64,000 nucleotides of DNA, taken from contig CM067316.1 in the NCBI GenBank assembly GCA_034231615.1, positions 25,629,791 through 25,693,790 of the forward strand. Reading direction: 5' to 3'. The stretch comes from Meghimatium bilineatum. Lineage: Eukaryota > Mollusca > Gastropoda > Stylommatophora > Philomycidae. The translations under genes and the position numbers were made by a program. Positions 61,101-61,639 of the stretch are shown piece by piece. The notes under the pieces were generated by a model, which was not told where the DNA came from, did not search any database, and worked only from the letters and a program-made list of their open reading frames with translations. Numbering within the stretch: the stretch's first letter is position 1; every line of letters starts with the position of its first letter.

Positions 61101-61383
61101 ATTGTCAAAAAGAATCTGGTAGCAGGGGCCAAGAATTCATAATTATAATCTAGCTTGTTAAAGGTTAATTAATGTTAAACTGCTCTGCTTTTGTCACTTT
61201 CAGCTAAGATGAAAAGGAGGTTTCATGAAAATGACCCATAAGCCAGTCTCGAATTCAAACATTGGTCTAATGACTTTTCCAGTTAGAAGTAAAATCAGTA
61301 TTATAGAATCAATCAAATAAAATGACTTACCAATAAGCCTTGATGTAATGTACGATATATCCAAGTCTGTCTTGTTAATGGTG
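16062..61383 (-). CDS. GAK: GAK/auxilin gene, 15 exons, 5' end off window
   Basis: Fifteen exons joined on the minus strand encode 949 residues plus the stop. Order: PTEN-like domain (about residues 1-153 of this part), C2 domain (about 160-350), an unstructured linker with clathrin and AP2 motifs (351-809), and a J domain (about 858-949) with HPDK at 913-916. All exon borders are GT/AG and all phases agree. In animals GAK/auxilin binds clathrin coats and recruits Hsc70 through the J domain to strip coats from vesicles. The HCLDGKA loop lacks the Arg of active PTEN, as in vertebrate GAK and auxilin, so phosphatase activity is unlikely. The spelling [10 protein letters not shown] matches GAK better than the neuronal auxilin DNAJC6. 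The N-terminal kinase domain expected for GAK was not found up to 64000. A kinase-less auxilin cannot be excluded. Confidence 0.95.
16240..16357. repeat. Minisatellite, 27-bp unit, about 4 copies
   Basis: Copies of GACATGAGTAACGAAAATAT plus AGTCTGA lie in the last GAK intron. The inner copies are identical and the outer ones have drifted. Confidence 0.9.
16370..17660 (-). mobile_element. LINE reverse transcriptase fragment in GAK intron
   Basis: Minus-strand pieces give a long part of a LINE polymerase: [14 protein letters not shown], then [47 protein letters not shown] and [11 protein letters not shown]. The RT fingers and palm up to the QGCxLSP motif (here QLC) are present with several frame changes, and the FADD-containing part is missing. 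The upstream piece GRPRT-like and ARKQ region reaches about 17660. It is inactive. Confidence 0.85.
17661..18061. other. GAK intron, nothing recognised
   Basis: About 400 intronic bases with no clear repeat except a short ATC run near 17970. Confidence 0.4.
18062..18238 (-). CDS. GAK: GAK exon 14 (J domain core)
   Basis: It encodes 59 residues from [20 protein letters not shown] through [20 protein letters not shown] to [17 protein letters not shown]. The HPDK loop that stimulates Hsc70 ATPase is intact. A 5S-SINE body copy begins only about 30 bases upstream of the acceptor. Confidence 0.97.
18270..18533 (+). mobile_element. 5S-SINE body copy beside J-domain exon
   Basis: Diverged copy of the body, starting with TGTTACTCAGGCCCAAAAGG and ending AATCTGCAGGAGTTTGAGAA. 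It lies antisense to GAK and begins about 30 bases upstream of the exon 14 acceptor, so the intron's branch region is close to or inside it. Confidence 0.75.
18905..18990 (-). mobile_element. Possible 5S-SINE-related scrap
   Basis: ACTGGATCTCTCTTGTAGCA resembles a segment at 31685-31845 and its flanks look like the tail of the 5S-SINE body. It is too short and diverged to be sure. Confidence 0.4.
19261..19357. repeat. 40-bp tandem duplication, 2.4 copies
   Basis: Two identical 40-bp units (CAACATGCTGAGAATTTAAT plus CAAGTTTTCTAATCAAGAAT) and the start of a third. It is intronic. Confidence 0.95.
19358..20215. other. GAK intron, nothing recognised
   Basis: About 860 intronic bases. I see no exon or known repeat. 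Confidence 0.4.
20216..20361 (-). CDS. GAK: GAK exon 13 (pre-J region)
   Basis: It encodes [40 protein letters not shown] and EMDPDKLK. These match the FEDLLSNQGF and DPxKLK segments of GAK before the J domain. Confidence 0.95.
20616..20752. repeat. Minisatellite, about 45-bp unit, 3 copies
   Basis: The unit combines AAACTTTACTCTAGGCATAA with ATTCTAGTATATTCTTTACC. The first copy has drifted and the last two are identical. Confidence 0.9.
20830..21030 (-). mobile_element. 5S-SINE body copy, diverged
   Basis: The plus strand contains TTCAACCTGACACATTCAAC, TTTTGGGTCAGTATGATC and TTTCCCTTTTGGCCCTGGCA in the order of the body's reverse complement. No 5S head is attached. Confidence 0.65.
21128..21515 (-). 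mobile_element. RNase H retroelement fragment (copy B)
   Basis: The minus strand reads [55 protein letters not shown] and, near the end, [13 protein letters not shown]. It is the same family as 4944-5475 and 63645-64000. The copy is broken and lacks any polymerase. Confidence 0.65.
21533..21748 (+). mobile_element. tRNA-derived SINE, family T1
   Basis: A box A-like TGGCCATGCGG and a box B-like GGTTCAATCC sit about 45 bases apart, as in a tRNA-type pol III promoter. The body reads TTTCTTTCGGAGGTACAAT, TACATGTTGCAGCGTCTGC and ends in CACAGGAAAACATGCAGTAA. A second copy without box A is at 40206-40396. A C-run interrupts the body near 21710. Confidence 0.8.
22213..22310. repeat. Dispersed repeat shared with 36450-36600
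   Basis: GATGGCTACCGCCCTTATAT and AAATGCTATGGGTAACTTTA have near matches at 36505-36600. The type is unknown. Confidence 0.5.
22313..22515 (+). mobile_element. 5S-SINE body copy, diverged
   Basis: AAAAGGGAAGCACAAAATG, GTGACTAAGGAGGATTTTGG and CAAAGTGACCAAAAGCCAT follow the body's order in the plus direction. Confidence 0.65.
22545..23180. repeat. Triplicated unit split by a LINE insertion
   Basis: Three related segments, about 22545-22640, 22690-22795 and 23060-23175, share GGTACTGAA and AGAGTTGG motifs. A retroelement 3' end at 22838-23056 lies between the second and third. AATTGTTCCGTTT occurs on both sides of that piece and may be its target duplication, although about 34 extra bases follow the left copy. 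The repeat's nature is unknown. Confidence 0.5.
22838..23056 (+). mobile_element. RNase H LINE 3' end (subfamily 1)
   Basis: The plus strand reads [40 protein letters not shown] and ETELQI, ending in a GAAAGAAGAAGAA tail. It matches the end of the 27932-29125 copy and is severely 5' truncated. Confidence 0.85.
23181..23589. other. GAK intron, possible retroelement scraps
   Basis: An open frame spans part of this stretch but has no recognised domain and is Cys/Ser-rich by chance. I cannot assign it. Confidence 0.35.
23590..23880 (+). mobile_element. LINE C-terminus with C2H2 finger remnant
   Basis: [20 protein letters not shown] is followed, in shifted frames, by [17 protein letters not shown] and HKPSTN-like finger remains with HLRTH replaced by decayed sequence. 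It matches the tail at 13990-14180. GGTTATCTGCTAACCCTGGG just ahead of it also occurs at 17590. Confidence 0.7.
24230..24755 (-). mobile_element. RP retroposon, second copy
   Basis: Its reverse complement follows the 11097-11679 element: TGTGGGTCTCACCAATGACC, AATCTTAGTAGATGACATAC, TATGCACCCTATGTGGTTGG and CAGTGACTCAGGACCTGACA. The tail is decayed and no target duplication was found. Confidence 0.75.
25009..25197 (-). CDS. GAK: GAK exon 12 (Gln/Pro-rich linker)
   Basis: It encodes [20 protein letters not shown], a Gln/Pro-rich run, then [20 protein letters not shown]. The PNYxSVIGxRxxRG motif is typical of GAK just ahead of the J domain. A GAG three bases upstream of the CAG acceptor offers a minor alternative adding one codon. 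Confidence 0.93.
25640..26130 (-). mobile_element. RNase H LINE 3' end (subfamily 2) with internal duplication
   Basis: The minus strand reads [40 protein letters not shown] and [17 protein letters not shown], as in the 9500-10372 copy. The last 166 bases are present twice in tandem (25717-25882 and 25883-26048), so the finger region is repeated. It is inactive and 5' truncated. Confidence 0.85.
26443..26585. repeat. 68-bp tandem duplication
   Basis: Two nearly identical copies of TTATTGTGTTTCATTAATGG followed by TTTTTACATTTCTAATTACT, each preceded by a T run. It is intronic. Confidence 0.9.
26586..27179. other. GAK intron, little recognised
   Basis: About 600 bases with no clear element, apart from TTGGTTGGTTAGTTGCAA near 26953, which may be the end of an RP-like tail in reverse. 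Confidence 0.35.
27180..27420 (+). mobile_element. RNase H LINE Cys/His finger region (subfamily 5)
   Basis: The plus strand reads [20 protein letters not shown] and [16 protein letters not shown], then [20 protein letters not shown]. The Cx2C and Hx4C pattern is the finger found after RNase H in this LINE group. It is a short fragment with frame changes. Confidence 0.65.
27540..27931. other. GAK intron, nothing recognised
   Basis: No repeat or exon was identified in these 390 bases. Confidence 0.4.
27932..29125 (-). mobile_element. RNase H LINE 3' part, longest copy (subfamily 1)
   Basis: An uninterrupted frame of 276 codons (28012-28842) carries RNase [21 protein letters not shown] with the first Asp, [28 protein letters not shown] and [20 protein letters not shown]. 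It is followed by [20 protein letters not shown] and the finger [20 protein letters not shown]. Upstream, [16 protein letters not shown]-like remains reach 29125. The downstream end has [10 protein letters not shown] and a GAAGAAG tail. The Arg in TDRSA replaces the usual Gly and may have weakened the enzyme. Its length makes it the best template for this family in the window, but it has no polymerase. Confidence 0.88.
29329..29418 (-). CDS. GAK: GAK exon 11 (linker)
   Basis: It encodes [20 protein letters not shown] and QMTTGGTTI, continuing DPFADLG from exon 10. Borders are CAG and GTATAT; the donor is weak but the phase fits both neighbours. Confidence 0.88.
29419..29904. other. GAK intron, nothing recognised
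   Basis: About 490 bases including a G9 run near 29660. No element was identified. Confidence 0.4.
29905..30195 (+). mobile_element. LINE 3' end fragment
   Basis: The plus strand reads [33 protein letters not shown] and, in another frame, [20 protein letters not shown]. The sequence ends with CGGCACTTGATGATGATGA. The same family is at 31850-32275 and, in reverse, near 40575. It is inactive. Confidence 0.8.
30232..30487. repeat. 12-bp minisatellite, about 21 copies
   Basis: The unit is TTCACACATGTA or TTCACACATGTG. Because 12 is a multiple of three, several frames on both strands stay open through it, but these are artefacts of the repeat. It abuts a LINE 3' end whose GATGAT tail lies just before it. 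The unit's ACATGT core is self-complementary. Confidence 0.97.
30535..30589. repeat. AGT-type trinucleotide microsatellite
   Basis: Imperfect GTA/GTAGTA runs here, continuing at about 30760-30870 on the far side of the inserted SINE copy. Confidence 0.75.
30590..30745 (+). mobile_element. tRNA-like SINE, family T2, short head
   Basis: GTCCGGCTCTGTGGCAGAAT is followed at once by a box B-like GGTTCGATCCC and then GGCAATTGTGCATCTGGACC. The copy at 37528-37690 has a longer head between the two, so this one has an internal deletion or the other an expansion. It lies inside an AGT microsatellite. Confidence 0.7.
30935..31440 (+). mobile_element. LINE reverse transcriptase fragment
   Basis: The plus strand reads [20 protein letters not shown], a changed FADD motif (FAND), then FNMKIHAEK and later [20 protein letters not shown]. 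This is the palm-to-thumb part of a LINE polymerase with several frame changes. Confidence 0.8.
31685..31848 (-). mobile_element. SINE-like fragment related to 5S-SINE tail
   Basis: TTCATTCTTAAACTTCCGCT and GGATCTCTCTTGTAGCAGGA resemble the start of the 5S-SINE body in reverse, and the second phrase recurs at 18930. It ends with GGCCCGACACATTCGCCTTC. It sits between two LINE pieces. Confidence 0.5.
31850..32275 (+). mobile_element. LINE 3' end fragment
   Basis: The plus strand reads [20 protein letters not shown], then [40 protein letters not shown] and [20 protein letters not shown], ending with GATGGCACTTAATGATGA. It overlaps in content with the copies at 1132 and 29905. A stop and frame changes show it is dead. 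Confidence 0.85.
32276..32924. other. GAK intron, nothing recognised
   Basis: About 650 bases with no identified repeat or exon. Confidence 0.4.
32925..33200 (-). repeat. Dispersed repeat K, diverged copy
   Basis: GTTTCGGACCATTAGGCCTT and AAACAGGAAGTACACAAAGA match the order of the repeat at 35950-36245. The family is unknown. Confidence 0.5.
33323..33442 (+). pseudogene. 5S rRNA-like sequence, head of a SINE
   Basis: About 120 bases align along their length with animal 5S rRNA: GTCTATGGCGATATCATGTT at the start, TGATCACCTAAGTTAAGTAA, then GGTTAGTACTTAGATGGATA and ACCACTTGGGAACACTACAT. The internal control region is recognisable but altered. It is directly followed by the dispersed 5S-SINE body, so it is read as a SINE head and not as a working 5S gene. 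Confidence 0.85.
33443..33732 (+). mobile_element. 5S-SINE body attached to 5S head
   Basis: The body begins TGTGTGTTGTCAGGACACGA, contains AAGAGGTGACTAAGGAGGTT and AAGTGACCCAGAAGTCATGC, and ends GAAGAGTTTGAGAACAAACA with a short GAAGAA-like tail. Together with 33323-33442 it forms a roughly 410-bp composite. Other copies of the body in this window lack the 5S part. Confidence 0.8.
33886..34983 (-). CDS. GAK: GAK exon 10 (clathrin/AP2-binding linker)
   Basis: This 1.1-kb exon encodes 365 Ser/Asp/Asn-rich residues. [14 protein letters not shown] corresponds to the FLHTLDWQEEKE segment of GAK. Clathrin-box-like DLLNM, DLLNI, DLLTG and DLLGM occur, as do AP2-type FDPFQNF and FEPFQEF, then PDLMGNW and a final DPFADLG. 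The linker is predicted to be disordered and to bring the protein to coated vesicles. Confidence 0.95.
34984..35949. other. GAK intron, nothing recognised
   Basis: Almost 1 kb of AT-rich intron. Small open frames have no family features. Confidence 0.4.
35950..36245 (-). repeat. Dispersed repeat K, best reverse copy
   Basis: ATAATGAAGTTTTGCTAATC and AAAAGGCCTTTATCAAGATT are the reverse complement of the 14240-14345 copy. AACAGGAAATACACAAAACA follows. It may be a retroelement 3' untranslated region. Confidence 0.6.
36450..36600. repeat. Dispersed repeat shared with 22213-22310
   Basis: GAGATGGCTACGGCACCTCA and TAAATGCTATGAGTTAACTT match the other copy. The type is unknown. Confidence 0.5.
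36601..36845 (-). mobile_element. RNase H LINE fragment (subfamily 4)
   Basis: The minus strand reads [19 protein letters not shown], with the NEEADKL part of RNase H, and later IIF then [14 protein letters not shown] related C-terminal piece lies at 45755-46140. Short and dead. Confidence 0.65.
36895..37091 (-). CDS. GAK: GAK exon 9 (C2 end)
   Basis: It encodes [20 protein letters not shown], then [20 protein letters not shown] and EAHQIFTEF. These match the KYPxLF, PWEN and NPKILFSSxEE segments that close the C2 domain of GAK. Confidence 0.95.
37228..37345. mobile_element. Possible hAT-type element end
   Basis: GGTTTTTCAAAGTGGG and AGGGGGCAAAAGAGC resemble the ends of hAT elements with the GTTCxCAAAGTGGG terminal type. 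No second end was found. Confidence 0.35.
37528..37690 (+). mobile_element. tRNA-like SINE, family T2, longer head
   Basis: CCTGGCTCTGTGGTACAGAT holds a box A-like element, and CCAGATTTAAATACAGCC a decayed box B. GTTGTGCATCTGGAC and AATCGCTACAGCC match the copy at 30590. Confidence 0.65.
37691..38665. other. GAK intron, nothing recognised
   Basis: About 975 bases of AT-rich intron without an identified element. Confidence 0.4.
38666..38745 (-). CDS. GAK: GAK exon 8 (C2 domain)
   Basis: It encodes [20 protein letters not shown] and TELQYH, 27 residues with the split Q, exactly the length of the SMKMFQIQFHTGF segment of GAK. Its acceptor TTTCAG is the last of a long series of near-identical TTTCAG copies in the adjoining 30-bp minisatellite. 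Confidence 0.92.
38746..39140 (-). repeat. 30-bp minisatellite at a GAK splice acceptor, 13 units
   Basis: Thirteen units run on the minus strand as AGAAATGTTAGTGAAAATAT plus TTACTTTCAG. The array touches the acceptor of GAK exon 8, whose intron end TTTTTACTTTCAG and exon start ATAACATCAATGAAAATATT look like one more diverged unit. Most units therefore carry a pyrimidine-CAG that resembles a 3' splice site. The unit length keeps frames open on both strands, but the exon's own frame has stops in the units, so they are not coding. Confidence 0.95.
39408..39525 (-). CDS. GAK: GAK exon 7 (C2 domain)
   Basis: It encodes [20 protein letters not shown] and [19 protein letters not shown]. The YHARSTxGG motif is diagnostic for the GAK/auxilin C2 domain. 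It ends in phase 0. Confidence 0.96.
39526..40034. other. GAK intron with simple repeats
   Basis: Holds a TA run at about 39761-39782 and a G15 run at about 39811-39825. Nothing else was recognised. Confidence 0.5.
40035..40535 (+). mobile_element. LINE RT C-terminus split by a SINE
   Basis: The left part reads [11 protein letters not shown] then [20 protein letters not shown] and RPT. The right part, from about 40420, reads [19 protein letters not shown] and [11 protein letters not shown] in shifted frames. These are consecutive segments of a LINE polymerase C-terminus, so the SINE at 40206-40396 separates one copy. Inactive. Confidence 0.75.
40206..40396 (+). mobile_element. tRNA-derived SINE, family T1, head truncated
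   Basis: It holds TCAGACCCTTGAGGTCCCAG and box B-like GGTTCAATCC, then CTTTCGGAGATATAATAAA and TACATGTTGCGGCGTCTGCA, ending in CACAGGAAAACATGCTGTAA and a T-run. Box A is missing compared with 21533. Confidence 0.8.
40575..40660 (-). mobile_element. LINE 3' end scrap
   Basis: The reverse complement contains GATCAGTTGCAGGTAACTTT and AAGGAGATGGCACTTTT, the 3' end seen at 30150 and 32250. Confidence 0.6.
40719..41617. mobile_element. piggyBac-like non-autonomous element, 0.9 kb
   Basis: The ends are inverted relatives next to TTAA: TTAACCTTCACCAAGCC on the left, and on the right the reverse complement reads TTAAACTATAGCAAGCCAG. The right 220 bases are shared with three other copies in the window. 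The left 280 bases are GC-rich, with ACAAAATGGCGGCGCGCGC and many CpG, unlike anything nearby. A 60-codon frame starts at 40976 on the minus strand but has no recognised domain. No transposase is present. Confidence 0.6.
41915..42165. repeat. 36-38-bp minisatellite next to a LINE, about 6-7 copies
   Basis: Units read CCTCTCAGCCTCACACCATT then TGGATGACATACTGCAT, with small insertions. It touches a minus-strand LINE fragment, whose frame runs on into it as [13 protein letters not shown] repeats. It probably grew from the LINE end. Confidence 0.9.
42166..42715 (-). mobile_element. LINE reverse transcriptase fragment
   Basis: The minus strand reads [57 protein letters not shown], then [20 protein letters not shown] and [12 protein letters not shown]. 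This is the palm/thumb and C-terminal part of a LINE. Frame changes mark it as dead. It ends just left of the piggyBac element. Confidence 0.8.
42740..45013 (+). mobile_element. piggyBac transposon, apparently complete
   Basis: TTAA lies at both proposed ends (42740-42743 and 45010-45013). The left end reads CCGATTCGCCCTTAG and the right end, reversed, CCCTATCACTCCTAT, a weak inverted pair. The left end contains two direct copies of GAGCGGCG followed by GGAGTCGCTT about 40 bases apart, likely subterminal transposase sites. The transposase frame is whole. It lies in a GAK intron between exons 6 and 7, antisense to GAK. The bounds are inferred from TTAA and end similarity. Confidence 0.75.
42999..44708 (+). 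CDS. piggyBac transposase, intact 569 codons
   Basis: This uninterrupted frame has an acidic N-terminus (about residues 1-60) and then the DDE-type core of piggyBac. The acidic residues line up with the known piggyBac set: D234 in [13 protein letters not shown]312 in [10 protein letters not shown]420 and D423 in GGVDRFDQ. It ends in a Cys-rich domain with CFWC at 525-528, CSLC at 547-550, C559 and H564, which binds the element's ends in this family. Its length is close to the usual 560-600 residues. The enzyme cuts at TTAA by a hairpin route and leaves no footprint. An intact reading frame suggests a young insertion or one under selection, but other copies are needed to tell a mobile gene from a domesticated one. 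Confidence 0.96.
   Translation: MEDIIRMYTDVTGRSCDGDMHDACDLHAVEDVESDVEVPIFDFDSDSDHEDEISDTNSSVMNDGWSDKIFPVEVENFIENVGPVHDLDANATPFDYFSLIVNEEFYQFAADQTNLYATQRQELAGKEDKYWSPVTAGEIKLFFHIYIVMGIHVLPEYSMYWSTDDRLNVLGISSCLGKNRFEKISQYFHLNDSSRQHPKGHKDYDPLYKVRPFLDMVKRNIASVFSPGKNISIDEAMIAYNGRLSFKQYIKGKPHPWGIKVWCAADSATGYLLDFDVYVGKVLEPMPHGSGHYVVTKLCRPFFGKNHHIFYDNYFSSVQLANDLLQNKSYSCSTIRPNRKGWPDAFKPKSTKSMKRGDVQYRQQGNTVATVWRDKRFVSILSTNTTPGLTTVARRTPHGKIDLQIPSPVAVYNQSMGGVDRFDQLCSYYPVGRKSVKWWRYMFRFLLQTAIINSSILHSCSHRPHPKEKNVAQIAFRLSLSSAFLSGNISKKRKAPTNHAATSGVGNNNLLEHRLIRMVGNKRACFWCVKNRQHGSRNRTHETVYGCSLCQIWLGKGECFSQYHATLTS
45310..45390 (-). CDS. GAK: GAK exon 6 (C2 domain)
   Basis: It encodes [20 protein letters not shown] and QEYESI, equivalent to GCRPFCEVYVGDERVxSTSQEYD of GAK. 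A CAG acceptor and GTGAGA donor border it. Confidence 0.95.
45488..45754 (-). mobile_element. LINE C-terminal scrap
   Basis: The minus strand reads [20 protein letters not shown] and [15 protein letters not shown], the GRPRxRW end of a LINE polymerase. It lies between exon 6 and the RNase H fragment to its right. Confidence 0.7.
45755..46140 (-). mobile_element. RNase H LINE C-terminus (subfamily 4)
   Basis: The minus strand reads [20 protein letters not shown] and [11 protein letters not shown], followed in another frame by [16 protein letters not shown]. This is the segment after RNase H with a decayed finger, ending in a GAAGAAGAA tail. 5' truncated. Confidence 0.75.
46141..47199. other. 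GAK intron, nothing recognised
   Basis: About 1 kb. A minus-strand frame of 95 codons (46564-46851) is Lys/Arg-rich and matches no family I know. No good splice signals surround it, so I do not call it a gene. Confidence 0.35.
47200..47365 (+). mobile_element. 5S-SINE body with a different head
   Basis: TTACTTAGTAATAAAATCTC and GGCATGGACATAG precede CTCCCGTGTATTGATGGGGG and AAGAGGCAACTAAGCAATTC. The copy at 50447-50750 has the same leading 60 bases. The body is cut off after about 110 bases here. Confidence 0.65.
47470..48055 (-). mobile_element. LINE reverse transcriptase C-terminal fragment
   Basis: The minus strand reads [40 protein letters not shown], then [20 protein letters not shown] and [20 protein letters not shown]. 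These are consecutive parts of a LINE C-terminus with frame changes. It lies immediately beside GAK exon 5. Confidence 0.8.
48108..48221 (-). CDS. GAK: GAK exon 5 (PTEN/C2 junction)
   Basis: It encodes [20 protein letters not shown] followed by [17 protein letters not shown]. This matches the RYIEYMCDMV segment and the P-PLF start of the C2 domain in GAK. The first and last codons are split with neighbouring exons in matching phase. Confidence 0.95.
48222..49290. other. GAK intron, nothing recognised
   Basis: About 1.07 kb without an identified element or exon. Confidence 0.4.
49291..49468. repeat. 44-bp minisatellite, 4 copies
   Basis: The unit is ATGTTAACACTGTCCATTGC then TCTGTTGCCTGATACAGTGA. 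Only a few substitutions separate the copies. Confidence 0.95.
49531..49730. repeat. 20-bp minisatellite, 10 exact-length copies
   Basis: Ten units of 20 bases, CAATGCCCNAAGACACTATT, without any length change. Only position 9 varies: G in units 1, 2 and 4, A in unit 3, C in units 5-10. It lies 62 bases from the 44-bp array. Confidence 0.98.
49985..50260 (-). mobile_element. LINE polymerase 3' end
   Basis: The minus strand reads [40 protein letters not shown] and [20 protein letters not shown]. This is the classic end of many LINE proteins (RGRQxxxWxDNIxEWTG and RWRxLVxxAS). 5' truncated. Confidence 0.88.
50447..50750 (+). mobile_element. 5S-SINE body with the alternative head
   Basis: It has the same leading 60 bases as 47200, then TAGGGTCAAAGTGACCCAGA, AAACCATGGCACAATGCATT and ACATGAGATTGAGAACAAAC. 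It runs to the body end, so the alternative head belongs to a real repeat lineage. Confidence 0.7.
50856..51491 (+). mobile_element. piggyBac-like deletion derivative, 636 bp
   Basis: The ends lie on TTAA: TTAACTTTTAGTCATCACC on the left and, reversed, TTAACCTTTAGCAAGCCAAA on the right. Near the left end a frame starts [20 protein letters not shown] and runs about 40 codons, an acidic start like that of piggyBac transposases, before stopping. The right 200 bases are the shared terminal region. It looks like an internally deleted copy of an autonomous element. Confidence 0.65.
51719..51852 (-). CDS. GAK: GAK exon 4 (PTEN-like)
   Basis: It encodes [20 protein letters not shown] and then [20 protein letters not shown]. 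The DGKANSA continues the HCL of exon 3. The Arg that would complete HCx5R in active PTEN is absent, a known feature of the GAK/auxilin family. Confidence 0.95.
52046..52168 (-). CDS. GAK: GAK exon 3 (PTEN-like, P-loop start)
   Basis: It encodes 41 residues from [18 protein letters not shown] to [14 protein letters not shown]. The final HCL is the start of the phosphatase signature loop, which is split by the next intron. Acceptor TAG and donor GTAAGT are good, and the phase is 0 at both ends. Confidence 0.95.
52169..52904. other. GAK intron, nothing recognised
   Basis: About 735 bases; no element or exon identified. Confidence 0.4.
52905..53135 (+). mobile_element. piggyBac-like shared right end, partial copy
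   Basis: ACTTACACCAATATATGCAG and CAATTCTTTATTTATATGTG begin the shared right-end region, which runs to AAGCATGCCTAAGGTAAAA. The final TTAA is lost and no left end was found. Confidence 0.6.
53405..53850 (+). mobile_element. RNase H LINE C-terminus (subfamily 3)
   Basis: The plus strand reads [40 protein letters not shown] and [14 protein letters not shown], then in other frames the rest of the finger and a GAAGAAATAGAAGAAG tail. It has several breaks and is 5' truncated. The polymerase and RNase H core are missing. Confidence 0.75.
54165..54360. repeat. 24-bp minisatellite, 8 copies
   Basis: The unit is CACTCATTTATCTTATTGAC plus CCAT. The period never changes and only the last copies have drifted. 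It lies in a GAK intron. Confidence 0.96.
54361..54735. other. GAK intron, nothing recognised
   Basis: No element identified in these 375 bases. Confidence 0.4.
54736..54884 (-). CDS. GAK: GAK exon 2 (PTEN-like)
   Basis: It encodes [20 protein letters not shown] and [21 protein letters not shown] chose the acceptor after CTCTGTCAG at 54885-54886 because it gives [12 protein letters not shown], the same length as vertebrate GAK. A second in-frame acceptor at 54927-54928 would add 14 codons, so alternative use is possible. Confidence 0.9.
55025..55380 (-). mobile_element. LINE polymerase C-terminal fragment
   Basis: The minus strand reads [20 protein letters not shown], then [50 protein letters not shown] and LDYIRRQQ show a short internal duplication. 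Inactive. Confidence 0.75.
55381..56340. other. GAK intron, nothing recognised
   Basis: Nearly 1 kb with no identified repeat or exon. Confidence 0.4.
56341..56455. mobile_element. hAT-type MITE end
   Basis: GGTTCCCAAAGTGGGCGGTA followed by ACCACACCCCCC and GGGGGTGCAATAG is the typical terminal region of a class of hAT elements. A matching distal end was not found. Confidence 0.5.
56485..56885 (-). mobile_element. LINE 3' end, copy 1
   Basis: The minus strand reads [60 protein letters not shown]. The same segment recurs at 57455-57860 in a longer copy. Inactive. Confidence 0.85.
56886..57454. other. GAK intron between two LINE copies
   Basis: About 570 bases of AT-rich DNA without an identified element. 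Confidence 0.4.
57455..59605 (-). mobile_element. LINE with a mariner inserted in its RT
   Basis: Reading the minus strand from right to left: [20 protein letters not shown] and EKAFDRVD of the RT (59420-59600), then the mariner, then [16 protein letters not shown], AYNTxx-type remains, [53 protein letters not shown] and [20 protein letters not shown]. It is the longest polymerase copy of this family here, broken in several frames and lacking the FADD-region continuity and the 5' half. Confidence 0.88.
58517..59416 (-). mobile_element. Internally deleted mariner, 0.9 kb
   Basis: Perfect terminal inverted repeats of about 30 bases (start CGAGGCGTGTTCAAATGAAA) are flanked by TA at 58517-58518 and 59415-59416. 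The host LINE continues on both sides. Inside, on the minus strand, lie an N-terminal part (59277-58972: [20 protein letters not shown], the first DNA-binding helices) and a C-terminal part (58946-58641: [20 protein letters not shown] with the second Asp, [20 protein letters not shown] with the third). Compared with a normal 1.3-kb mariner, about 400 bases are missing between them, including the first catalytic Asp. It cannot make its own enzyme. Confidence 0.93.
59694..59902 (+). mobile_element. hAT transposase BED-finger fragment
   Basis: The plus strand reads [40 protein letters not shown] and [11 protein letters not shown]. The Cx2C and Hx4H spacing and the [14 protein letters not shown] phrase belong to the ZBED5/SCAND3-like hAT transposases. 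Only this N-terminal finger remains. Confidence 0.85.
59915..60610 (-). mobile_element. LINE polymerase C-terminal fragment
   Basis: The minus strand reads [60 protein letters not shown], then [20 protein letters not shown] and [20 protein letters not shown]. It is related to the 47470-48055 fragment. Inactive. Confidence 0.85.
60715..60810 (+). mobile_element. Short LINE scrap
   Basis: The plus strand reads [20 protein letters not shown], resembling the thumb region ERQLxAFExxCxRR of LINE polymerases. Confidence 0.5.
60835..61168 (+). mobile_element. piggyBac-like shared right end with insertion
   Basis: It follows the shared terminal region (CTTACACCAATATATGCAGC, then AATTCTTTATTTATATGT) to the end CTAGCTTGTTAAAGGTTAA. 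An 81-bp insertion interrupts it at 61014-61094. No left end was found. Confidence 0.65.
61014..61094 (-). mobile_element. 81-bp retroposed tail with target duplication
   Basis: Direct repeats ATACAAATTGT flank it at 61003-61013 and 61095-61105. On the minus strand it reads CGTACTCACGCTCCCGGCGG, then a self-complementary CACGGATATCCGTG, and ends with an AAAC repeat tail. It looks like a very short 5'-truncated LINE or SINE 3' end. Confidence 0.75.
61331..61383 (-). CDS. GAK: GAK exon 1 of window (PTEN-like start)
   Basis: It encodes [17 protein letters not shown], matching the [12 protein letters not shown] segment that opens the PTEN-like domain of GAK. It is preceded by a CAG acceptor and followed by a GTAAGT donor. 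It starts one base into a codon, so at least one more coding exon lies upstream. Confidence 0.92.
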
Positions 61384-61518
61384 CTGAAGACAATGTTATA
61401 AGAAGATTAACTGAAATAAATGCTCACAATACATGTAAAAAAGTTAACTGACTTCCATCACTGAGATCTATTTAAAACATATATTAACTATTATTTACAA
61501 ATTCTGTTCATTCAGAAT

Positions 61519-61545
61519 AATAATAATAATAATAATACACACAAC
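61519..61545. repeat. AAT microsatellite
   Basis: A run of about seven AAT triplets. Confidence 0.9.
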
Positions 61546-61639
61546 CCATCACAGTAGTAGTGGTGCCACATTGGAAACATTAGAACATAAAAAGTGTAAC
61601 ATATTATGCTAATACTCTAATGGTAGCATTTCAATCATT

